Assembly: GCF_000308755.1 (NCBI RefSeq)
Contig: NZ_BAGF01000017.1
Span: 62,001-126,000 of the forward strand
Reading direction: 5' to 3'
DNA: 64,000 bases
Origin: Nocardia pneumoniae NBRC 100136
Lineage (GTDB): Bacteria; Actinomycetota; Actinomycetes; Mycobacteriales; Mycobacteriaceae
The notes under the pieces were generated by a model, which did no database searches, was not told the origin of the DNA, and was given only the letters and a program-made list of their open reading frames with translations. The position numbers were made by a program, and so were the translations under genes. Below are positions 57,658 through 64,000 of this stretch, one piece after another; within the stretch, counting starts at the first letter, position 1, and every line of letters begins with the position of its first letter.

Positions 57658-58688
57658 CCAGTCGGGAATCCGGTGCGCGGCGCGGCATCGGCAGGCGCGG
57701 TTTTCTCGCGCTGGCCGTCGCGGCGGGCGTCGCGGGCTGCGGTCGGAGTGGTGGCGGCGCCACTGTCCGGCTCGCGTCCGGTGAGGTCGGCGGTTTCTAT
57801 CACGCTTTCGCCGGGTTGCTCGGCGCCGCCGCCGCGGAGAACGGGGATGTGCGCATCGAGCGGGTCACCACGTCCGGTTCGCAGGACAATCTGGCACTGC
57901 TCGCCCGAGGCGAGGTGGATGCCGCGCTGGCGCTCGCGGACTCGGTGCGCGACACCACCGATTCGCTAGCCCAACCGCCGTCCGACCACCCCTCACCGAG
58001 TCGCTCCGCGACGCTGGCCCACCCGTCGCCCGACCACCACCCCTCAACGAGTCGCTCCGCGACGCTGTGTGCATTGGGGCGGGTGTACGAGAACTACCTG
58101 CAGCTGGTCGTGCGCTCCGACAGCCCGATCGGTTCGGTCGCGGAGCTGCGCGGGTCTCGGGTGAGTCTGGGCGCGGAAGGATCAGGCGCTGCACTCACCG
58201 GTGAACGGATTCTGCGGGTCGCGGGCCTGGATCCCGCCGTCGACGTGGCGATTTCGCATCGCCCACTGGCCGAGGCGGTGGCCGCGCTGACGGGCGGCGA
58301 GGCGGACGCACTGCTGTGGGCGGGTGGGGTGCCGACCACCCTGCTCGCGGTGCCGAGCCGGATGCGGCTGGTGGACATGGGCGAGCTGGCCGCGCCGATG
58401 CGGGAGCGGTTCGGTCCGGTCTACGACCGCGTCGCGATCCCCGCCGACGCCTATCCGGGCGGCGCGGCGGTGCACACCATCGGCGTGGCGAACCTGCTGC
58501 TCGCCACCACCACCATGCCGGAAGAGGTGGCCGCATCGATCGTGGAACTGCTGGTGTGGCACGCCGACGCCCTGGTGCCCACCGTGGCGGCGGGCACCCA
58601 GTTCCTCGACGGCCGATCGCTGATCAGTAGCGGTTCGATCCCGCTGCATCCCGGCGCGGCCGCGGTCTATCGCCGCTGGCACGGGTGA
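57654..58688 (+). CDS. TAXI-family TRAP-type solute-binding lipoprotein
   Basis: The 344 residues start at ATG 57654, overlapping the kinase stop. A twin-Arg-like RRGFLALAVAAGVAGC motif with lipobox (VAGC) suggests a lipid-anchored exported protein. The body has VRLASGEVGGFYHAFAGLL and later TTTMPEEVAASIVELLVWHA, typical of TAXI proteins. No TRAP membrane subunits are nearby, so a signalling role with the kinase is likely. An insert near residues 109-137 carries a duplicated DHPSPSRSATL-type segment. Confidence 0.85.
   Translation: MTSRESGARRGIGRRGFLALAVAAGVAGCGRSGGGATVRLASGEVGGFYHAFAGLLGAAAAENGDVRIERVTTSGSQDNLALLARGEVDAALALADSVRDTTDSLAQPPSDHPSPSRSATLAHPSPDHHPSTSRSATLCALGRVYENYLQLVVRSDSPIGSVAELRGSRVSLGAEGSGAALTGERILRVAGLDPAVDVAISHRPLAEAVAALTGGEADALLWAGGVPTTLLAVPSRMRLVDMGELAAPMRERFGPVYDRVAIPADAYPGGAAVHTIGVANLLLATTTMPEEVAASIVELLVWHADALVPTVAAGTQFLDGRSLISSGSIPLHPGAAAVYRRWHG
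57983..58066 (+). repeat. Imperfect ~50-bp direct duplication inside the TAXI gene
   Basis: Two copies of a segment ending GAGTCGCTCCGCGACGCT lie head to tail (57983-58015 and 58031-58066). They encode a Pro/Ser/His-rich insert that keeps the frame. Confidence 0.75.
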
Positions 58689-58694
58689 ACGGCG

Positions 58695-59018
58695 TCAGGA
58701 ACGGACGAGGCGCGCGATGGCGTCGGTGGCTTCCTTGATCTTGGCTTCCGCCTCCGGACCGCCCGCGACAGCGGCGTCCACCACGCAATGGCTGATGTGG
58801 TCCTCGAGCAGGCCCATCGCCACCGCCTGGAGGGCCTTCGTCATGGCCGATACCTGAGTGAGGATGTCGATGCAGTACTTCTCCTCCTCGACCATCCGCT
58901 GCAGGCCGCGCGCCTGCCCCTCGATGCGGCGCAGCCGCTTGAGGTAATCGTCCTTGGCGGTGATGTAGCCGTGCGGCGCGTGCTCGGTCGCCGCGTGGTC
59001 GTGGGGGGTAGCTGCCAC
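58695..59018 (-). CDS. CsoR-family metal-sensing repressor
   Basis: The 107 residues contain the DUF156/CsoR pattern: DDYLKRLRRIEGQARGLQRM, EEKYCIDILTQVSAM with the first Cys, and DHISHCV with His and the second Cys. Cys-His-Cys is the Cu(I) site of CsoR. The N-terminus is His-rich (DHAATEHAPHG). No copper ATPase or chaperone gene is adjacent, so its targets are elsewhere, or it regulates only itself here. Confidence 0.88.
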   Translation of the reverse strand: MAATPHDHAATEHAPHGYITAKDDYLKRLRRIEGQARGLQRMVEEEKYCIDILTQVSAMTKALQAVAMGLLEDHISHCVVDAAVAGGPEAEAKIKEATDAIARLVRS

Positions 59019-59056
59019 CGGTGTCTCCTCGCTGCCTGCCGGTCCTGAACCGGATA

Positions 59057-59073
59057 ATACCCCCCTAGGGTAC
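59057..59073. promoter_or_regulatory. Probable CsoR operator
   Basis: ATACCCCCCTAGGGTAC lies 39 bp upstream of the csoR-like start. TACCC...GGGTA pseudo-palindromes with C/G runs are the known CsoR box type, so autoregulation is likely. Confidence 0.7.
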
Positions 59074-59215
59074 AGGTTCGCGCTGGATTTGTCAGGTCGT
59101 CGGGACAGGCCGATCGCCTGGTGGGTACTGCGGTGACCGATCCGATACCGCCACGGTCGCGAGCCGAGGGCGATCCCGTCGCGCGACGGCAGCGGCGGGA
59201 CGAGACAATTGCGGT

Positions 59216-60025
59216 ATGAGTTCGCACCCCCGGCCCGCGCTCGCCGTCATCGGCGGCAGCGGCTTCTACGATTTCTTCGACAACGAGGCCACCACCGTCG
59301 AGGTCGAGACGCCCTACGGCGCGCCGAGCGCTCCGATCGCGGTCGGGGAGGTGGAGGGCAGGCCGGTGGCCTTCCTCCCGCGGCACGGCAAGAATCACGA
59401 ATTCGCCCCGCATACGCTGCCGTACCGGGCCAACCTGTGGGCGCTGCGTTCGCTGGGCGTGCGCCGGATCTTGGCGCCGTGCGCGGTCGGCAGCCTGCGC
59501 GCGGACTGGGGTCCCGGCACGGTCGTGGTGCCGGACCAGCTGGTGGACCGGACCTCCGGTCGCCCGCAGACCTACTTCGAAGGCGGCGGCATCCACGTCT
59601 CGTTCGCCGATCCGTACTGCGAGGAACTGCGCGCCGCCGCCATCAAGGCCCAGTCCGACGCGCTGCACATGATGCACGCGGCCACCATGGTGGTGGTGGA
59701 GGGACCGCGGTTCTCCACGCGCGCGGAGAGCCGGTGGTTCGCCGCACAGGGCTGGGAGCTGGTGAACATGACCGGTCACCCGGAAGCCGTGCTCGCCCGC
59801 GAACTCGAGATGTGCTACGCCGCCGTCGCGCTGGTGACCGATCTGGACGCGGGCCTGGAAGAGGGTGAGGGCGTGCACGCCGTCGACGTCTTCGTCGAGT
59901 TCAAGCGCAACCTCACCCCCTTCAAGGAGCTCATCCGCCGTGCGGTGGCCGCGGTCGACGGCGCCGACACCTGCGAGCGCTGCCGTGTACACGCGGGCGT
60001 GTCGCTACCGTTCGAATTGCCCTGA
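59216..60025 (+). CDS. mtnP: S-methyl-5'-thioadenosine phosphorylase
   Basis: The 269 residues belong to the MTAP/PNP family: ALAVIGGSGFYDFF with the phosphate-binding segment, FLPRHGKNHEFAPHTLPYRA, APCAVGSLRADWGPG, EGPRFSTRAESRWF, and NMTGHPEAVLARELEMCYAA with the family's Met-Thr-Gly. It cleaves MTA to adenine and methylthioribose-1-phosphate in methionine salvage. The gene pair with the following epimerase (6 bp apart) matches the Rv0535-Rv0536 neighbours of M. tuberculosis. Confidence 0.93.
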   Translation: MSSHPRPALAVIGGSGFYDFFDNEATTVEVETPYGAPSAPIAVGEVEGRPVAFLPRHGKNHEFAPHTLPYRANLWALRSLGVRRILAPCAVGSLRADWGPGTVVVPDQLVDRTSGRPQTYFEGGGIHVSFADPYCEELRAAAIKAQSDALHMMHAATMVVVEGPRFSTRAESRWFAAQGWELVNMTGHPEAVLARELEMCYAAVALVTDLDAGLEEGEGVHAVDVFVEFKRNLTPFKELIRRAVAAVDGADTCERCRVHAGVSLPFELP

Positions 60026-60030
60026 GGCCG

Positions 60031-61026
60031 ATGCGGGTGCTGGTCACCGGCGCGGCCGGTTTCCTCGGCGGACACCTGCTCCGCGCGCTGGTCGCCGCGG
60101 AACACGAGGTGGTCGCGGCGGACCTGCTGCTCGACCGGGTGCACGGCGCGGACGCGCGGCCGCCGGAAGATGTTTCGCGGGTGGACGTGCGCGATGCGGA
60201 GGCGCTCGCGCCGCTGCTGGACGGAGTGGATGTCGTCTGTCATTTCGCGGCGGTCACCACGGGTACGGCCGCCGACTTCGCTTCGCACAACGATCTCGGC
60301 ACCGCCGTGCTGCTCGAAGCGATGGAGCGAGCGCGGGTGGCTCGGCTGGTGCTCGCCTCGTCGGTCAGCGTCTACGGTGAGGGCCGCTATCGCGGTGCGC
60401 AGAGCGGGCCGTTCTTCCCGAACCTGCGTCGCAGGGCGGATCTCGATCGCGGCATGTTCGACCATCGCGCTCCGCGCACCGGCGAGCTGCTGACCTGGGA
60501 GCCGGTCGGGGAGGACGCGCCGCTGCGTCCGCGCGGCGCCTACGGCGCCAGCAAGGTCGCCCAGGAGAACTACGCGCTGGCCTGGGGTTTGGCGACCGGC
60601 GGCGCGGTCACGGCGCTGCGGATGCACAACGTCTACGGCGCGGGAGCTCGTTCGGGATTGGTCGCGCGGCTGCGCGCCGAACTGGCGCAGGGGCGCGCGC
60701 CACACGTCTTCGAGGACGGCGGTCAGGTCCGGGATTTCGTCGACGTGCGCGACGCCGTCGCGGCCACGGTCGCGGCGGTCGAGCGCGCGCTGCCTGGTTT
60801 CGTCGCGCTGAACATCGCGTCGGGGCGGCCGATCACGCTCTGGGAAGTGGCCTCGATCATGGCCCGCGCCCACGGCGGGCCCGCGCCGCTGGTGACCGGT
60901 CAGTACCACATCGGTGACGCCCGGCATCTCGTCGCCGACCCGGAACGGGCCAGGCGCATGCTGGATTTCACGGCCGCGGTGGCACCCGCCCAGGGCCTTG
61001 CCGAATTCGCGGCGACTCCCGACTGA
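60031..61026 (+). CDS. NAD-dependent epimerase/dehydratase (GalE3-like)
   Basis: The 331 residues have an N-terminal Rossmann motif (VLVTGAAGFLGGHLL) and a YGASK catalytic Tyr-x-x-x-Lys. ASSVSVYGEG and RMHNVYGAGARSGLVAR follow. This is an extended short-chain dehydrogenase of the nucleotide-sugar epimerase type. The exact sugar substrate is not certain. The gene lies 6 bp after mtnP and is probably co-transcribed. Confidence 0.85.
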   Translation: MRVLVTGAAGFLGGHLLRALVAAEHEVVAADLLLDRVHGADARPPEDVSRVDVRDAEALAPLLDGVDVVCHFAAVTTGTAADFASHNDLGTAVLLEAMERARVARLVLASSVSVYGEGRYRGAQSGPFFPNLRRRADLDRGMFDHRAPRTGELLTWEPVGEDAPLRPRGAYGASKVAQENYALAWGLATGGAVTALRMHNVYGAGARSGLVARLRAELAQGRAPHVFEDGGQVRDFVDVRDAVAATVAAVERALPGFVALNIASGRPITLWEVASIMARAHGGPAPLVTGQYHIGDARHLVADPERARRMLDFTAAVAPAQGLAEFAATPD

Positions 61027-61047
61027 TCATCTCACCGAACGGGCGCA

Positions 61048-61480
61048 TGCTCTTCGGGACCGAACTCGGGCCGTCATCCGCACCGCCGCCCCGGCGGAGC
61101 ATCGTCACCTCGCCCGCCGCTTGGACAATGCGTCGTCGCCTGGACCGTCACTCGGATGGTGCGTGGTCGCCCGGACCGCCGCCTAGGCAGAGCGCCGTGA
61201 CCTCGCCCCGCCGCTCGGGCAATGCGTCGTCGCCTGGACCGTCACTTGGATGGTGCGTGGTCGACGGGACCGCCGCCCAGGCGGAGCGCCGTGATCTCGC
61301 CCGCCGTTCGGGAATGCATGGTCGCCTGGACCGTCACTCGGATGGTGCGTGGTCGCCCGGACCGCCGCCCCGGCGGAGCGCCGTCATCTCGACCGCCGCT
61401 CGGGCAATGCGTCGTCGCCTGGACCGTCACTTGGGCGGTGCGTGGTCGTCTGGACCATCACCATCGCTCGGGCGGCGCAT
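61048..61480. repeat. Tandem array of a ~93-bp repeat
   Basis: The shared TGGACCGTCAC core lies at 61141, 61235, 61327 and 61420 (spacing 94, 92, 93). Each unit also holds CGGACCGCCGCCCCGGCGGA-like and GCGCCGTCATCTCGACCGCC-like stretches. The array fills the 400-bp gap between two convergent genes and enters the 3' end of the PAS-protein gene (61427-61480). It is otherwise without a credible gene. Confidence 0.9.
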
Positions 61481-62449
61481 CGTCACCTGAACCACGGCGA
61501 ATTCCGGTGCGTGCGCGCTGGGCGCACGATGGGGCAGCGGCACGGCTTCCAGATCGGCGACGATCCAGTCGCCGTCCCTGCCCGCCAGCCGGACCCCGTC
61601 CAGCCGGACGCGCTGCCTGCCCGCGCGGAGGTCGGCGCGCGCGGCCAGAATGCGCGGACGGTCCTGTGGATGCGGCACGGTACGTTCGTCCGTCGGGCCA
61701 CCCCAGCGCACGCCGGGCACCGGCTCGGTGACCCAGCGGATCAGCCGGACCTGCGCCAGATCGACAATGGCCAGGTACCGATTCGACCGCGGGCCGCGCA
61801 GCAGGTCCAACGCCACCGACTCCAGCGAGCGCGCCTGCGGGGCAACGTCTTCGGTGACATCGACGGCGACGCCGACCCAGTGCTGACGGTCCTGGTCCGG
61901 ATTGCGCGCGGCCAGCAGCAGGGTGCGCGGGCCGTCCGCCGAACGCATGGTGGCGGTGTCGAGCCAGCGGACGCCGGGTTCCGCGCGCGCCATGGTGGCG
62001 GCGAATTCGAGTGCGCCGTCGAAGCGCTCCATCGTCTGGAAGACTTCCGCGCCGAACCACACCGCCGGATCGTGCTCGCAGTGCGGGCCGGATTCGTCCC
62101 GGACCACCTCGACCCGCCTCGCGCGCCCGTCGATGCTGAAGGTGGTCACGCCGACCGGCGGCGGCGGAGCGCCGCTGCCCACCCACAACCGGACCGCGTG
62201 CACCCGCGCACCCGGACCGAGCAGCGGCTGCGCACGGATGCGCCGTCTCGACCAGGCATGGCGCGATGGCGGCAGCTGGTGGTCCACCGCGGCGCCGGAG
62301 TGGTGAGCCGCGGTAACGAACCGTTGCAGGCGCGGCGGAACCGCGCGCCGATATGACTTCCAGGCCCGCGGCGCGGACCCGGCCGCCAGCAGCGACCAGG
62401 TGCCGACCGGGCCGAGTGTTTCGATCAGCAGCCAGTGTCCGATGATCAT
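61427..62449 (-). CDS. Rv3651-like PAS/GAF protein (DUF5593)
   Basis: The 340 residues start MIIGHWLLIETLGPVGTWSL, like mycobacterial Rv3651, which has a PAS-GAF-PAS architecture. Later segments WLDTATMRSADGPRTLLLAA and DQDRQHWVGVAVDVTEDVAP mark the C-terminal PAS region. A sensory or regulatory role without a known ligand is inferred. The last residues after VVQVTMRRPS derive from the 93-bp repeat array, so the C-terminus is probably extended by repeat invasion. It is divergent from the FMN reductase gene. Confidence 0.75.
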   Translation of the reverse strand: MIIGHWLLIETLGPVGTWSLLAAGSAPRAWKSYRRAVPPRLQRFVTAAHHSGAAVDHQLPPSRHAWSRRRIRAQPLLGPGARVHAVRLWVGSGAPPPPVGVTTFSIDGRARRVEVVRDESGPHCEHDPAVWFGAEVFQTMERFDGALEFAATMARAEPGVRWLDTATMRSADGPRTLLLAARNPDQDRQHWVGVAVDVTEDVAPQARSLESVALDLLRGPRSNRYLAIVDLAQVRLIRWVTEPVPGVRWGGPTDERTVPHPQDRPRILAARADLRAGRQRVRLDGVRLAGRDGDWIVADLEAVPLPHRAPSAHAPEFAVVQVTMRRPSDGDGPDDHAPPK

Positions 62450-62586
62450 GCTCCCCCCTCACCCCTGATCGAACCCTACTGCCACAGCCAGGCGGATAGC
62501 CAGTGAAATGTGGTCGAAAACCGGTCGCGCGGCCGACCGAGCGCGCCGGTGGTCATGGGCCGACGCTGCGGGGTTAGGCTCGCGCG

Positions 62587-63147
62587 GTGGACACCCCGTT
62601 GCGGCTCGAGGTCATCGTGGCCAGCGTGCGTCCGGAGCGGTTCGCTCCGGTGGTCGCCGACTGGTTTCTGCGCACGCTGCGCGCCCATGCCGAATTCGAG
62701 ACGGGCGTCATCGATCTGGCGCACACTCCGCTGCCGACCGATCTCACCGAGACCGAGCAGACCGTGGCCTACCGTGCTCGACTGCGCGCGGCGGACGCTT
62801 TCGTGGTGGTCACCTCCGAATACAACCACGGCTACCCGGCCTCGCTGAAGACCGCGTTCGACACCGCCAAACACGAATGGCGCGCCAAACCCATCGCTTT
62901 CGTCTCCTATGGCGGCCTTTCCGGCGGGTTGCGCGCGGTGGAGCAGCTGCGTCAGGTCGTCGCCGAGATTCACATGGTCTCGATTCGCGAGACGGTCAGT
63001 TTCCATCAGGCCAAGAAGCGATTCGACGACGCGGGCGAGACCAGCGACGGCGCCGCGATCGACGCCGCCGCACGGATGCTGCGCCAATTGGCCTGGTGGG
63101 CGCGCACTTTGCGGGCCGCGCGGGCCGCCGACCCGTATCCCGGCTAG
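62587..63147 (+). CDS. NADPH-dependent FMN reductase
   Basis: A GTG start gives 186 residues with a flavodoxin-like fold: RLEVIVASVRPERFAPVVAD, then VVVTSEYNHGYPASLKTAFD, which is the signature of NAD(P)H-dependent FMN reductases, and FVSYGGLSGGLRAVEQLR. It probably supplies reduced flavin or reduces quinone-like substrates. It lies between the PAS-protein gene (divergent) and the second eccE (convergent), with no functional tie visible. Confidence 0.9.
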   Translation: MDTPLRLEVIVASVRPERFAPVVADWFLRTLRAHAEFETGVIDLAHTPLPTDLTETEQTVAYRARLRAADAFVVVTSEYNHGYPASLKTAFDTAKHEWRAKPIAFVSYGGLSGGLRAVEQLRQVVAEIHMVSIRETVSFHQAKKRFDDAGETSDGAAIDAAARMLRQLAWWARTLRAARAADPYPG

Positions 63148-63151
63148 CTCG

Positions 63152-64000
63152 TTACATGGCGGGCACGGCACGGCGGCCGCGCGGCTGACCGATATAGGTG
63201 GCCTCGCGCGGGATCGACACCAGCGTCAGGTCGACCTGTGCGGTGCCGGTGCGCAGGATCACGTGGTTGCCGATCGCCCCGGGCTGGTGAATGGACAGGT
63301 CGGGGCGGGTGCCGGGCCAGCCCATCGGATCACCCGTCACATAGATGGTGGTGACGCCCGCGTGCGGCGCGGGTGCGAGTACGCCGTCCACCACCGTGGC
63401 GGTGAATCCCGCATCGGACTGGTGAGTTTCGACCGCGATGGTCAGCCGCTCGGGATTGCCGATCGTCGTGACCAGGTTCTCCCACGCCTGCGCCCGGTCG
63501 GTGCGGATGAGGATCCGCTCGCCGACCGCGAGCGCCCGAAACACCAGCTGCTGCGCCAAGTACAGCTCGCCCGCGACGTACACCGTCGAGATGCCCGCGC
63601 CGACGATACGGACCGCGACGCCGTTTCCCTCGTCGTCCGAGCCGATCAGCTGGCCGCAGCCGGAGGAAGGCAGGTGCAGCACGTCGAGCACGTCGATGGG
63701 GTACTCGATCATCGGAACGGTGTCGTCCAGATCGGGGATGGCGATCGGCAGATGGGCGAGCAGTCCATCGCGGTGGCGTCCGTTCATCGAGACCATGCCC
63801 GGCAACTCCGCGCGCTCCGGCAGCTCCCGCGCGGTCAGTCGCCACGCGGCGCCGATGTTCACCGACTCGGCCGAACTGCCCGGGCGCAGCCGCACCGCCA
63901 CCGTGGTACCGCGCGACGGCGGCACCCACAGCTGGGCGAGCAGGTCGGAGCTGAGTCGCTTGGGGTCGACGCCGCTGCCGATGTTCACGTTGTTGCCGAT
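63152..64000 (-). CDS. eccE: Second EccE, 5' partial (edge of another ESX locus)
   Basis: The 283-residue C-terminal part continues beyond the window: the frame is open to base 64000, and the last visible residues there read IGNNVNIG. It shares the EccE pattern with 28522-30246: LPSSGCGQLIGSDDEGNGVA, YLAQQLVFRALAVGERILIR, AQAWENLV, and a VSIPREATYIGQP end. EccE exists only in non-ESX-4 systems, and this copy is clearly divergent from the first. It implies a second, distinct type VII locus to the right. Confidence 0.88.
   Translation of the reverse strand: MGNNVNIGSGVDPKRLSSDLLAQLWVPPSRGTTVAVRLRPGSSAESVNIGAAWRLTARELPERAELPGMVSMNGRHRDGLLAHLPIAIPDLDDTVPMIEYPIDVLDVLHLPSSGCGQLIGSDDEGNGVAVRIVGAGISTVYVAGELYLAQQLVFRALAVGERILIRTDRAQAWENLVTTIGNPERLTIAVETHQSDAGFTATVVDGVLAPAPHAGVTTIYVTGDPMGWPGTRPDLSIHQPGAIGNHVILRTGTAQVDLTLVSIPREATYIGQPRGRRAVPAM

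Noticed and set aside
61047..61490. 147-residue frame in the 93-bp repeat array
   Set aside because: It simply translates the repeat. Codons shift phase between units and no start signal is seen.
61458..62462. 334-residue minus-strand frame overlapping the Rv3651-like gene
   Set aside because: The 61427-62449 frame has the IGHWLLIETLG start and PAS segments. This one is a shadow.

Overview
The window is high-GC actinobacterial DNA, most likely Nocardia or a close relative in the Mycobacteriales. The grounds are a complete ESX-type (type VII) secretion locus with EccA-E, MycP, EspG, PPE and WXG100 genes, the infA-rpmJ-rpsM-rpsK-rpsD-rpoA-rplQ-truA block in mycobacterial order, frequent GTG starts, and families typical of the group (DUF4254, Rv3651-like PAS protein, F420-type LLM oxidoreductase). 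No rRNA, tRNA, CRISPR array or transposase was seen.

Region 1 (1-20147) is one uninterrupted reading frame of more than 6,700 codons, open at its 5' end. It encodes a modular giant protein. In order it shows: PP2C-like phosphatase, FHA-like domain, ADP-ribosyltransferase-like domain, papain-fold/glutamine-deamidase toxin-like domain, coiled coil, an unknown domain, a second PP2C, a 12-helix MFS-like permease, two more papain-fold domains, a prolyl-oligopeptidase with a visible catalytic triad, a long block of sigma/LacI/LuxR-like helix-turn-helix modules, a fourth papain-fold domain, more HTHs, an adenosine-deaminase-like domain with metal ligands present, a fifth papain-fold domain, more HTHs, and a fragment resembling an undecaprenyl-phosphate sugar transferase. 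Repeated linkers, in-frame direct repeats 8.2 kb apart and a vestigial module downstream of the stop codon suggest growth by cassette duplication and insertion. This is the main novelty of the window.

Region 2 (20361-40772) is an ESX locus. An espG gene and a large WXG-containing substrate gene run on the minus strand. Divergent from them are two YbaB-like genes, an EspC-like gene, a split or overlapping gene pair, a PE-like/PPE pair, a second espG and an esxB/esxA pair. The membrane machinery follows in alternating orientation: eccE(-), eccB(+), eccA(-), then eccD-mycP-eccC(+). The adjoining giant protein is a plausible client of this locus, but its N-terminal targeting region lies outside the window.

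Region 3 (40785-47100) has a GNAT acetyltransferase and a GntR/HutC regulator in one minus-strand operon, a DUF4254 gene, and a large EspI-like proline-rich MinD/ParA ATPase. Five to six tandem copies of a ~77-80 bp repeat lie between the EspI-like start and infA.

Region 4 (47372-52914) is the infA-to-truA translation/transcription operon, ending in a convergent hsp20 gene. Region 5 (53088-64000) holds an LLM oxidoreductase with a strong terminator, an MHS-type permease, a two-component system translationally coupled to a TAXI-type binding lipoprotein, a CsoR-type metal repressor with its likely operator, an MTA phosphorylase/epimerase pair, a ~93 bp tandem repeat array, an Rv3651-like PAS protein, an FMN reductase and the 3' part of a second eccE. 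The last marks the edge of a second type VII locus.
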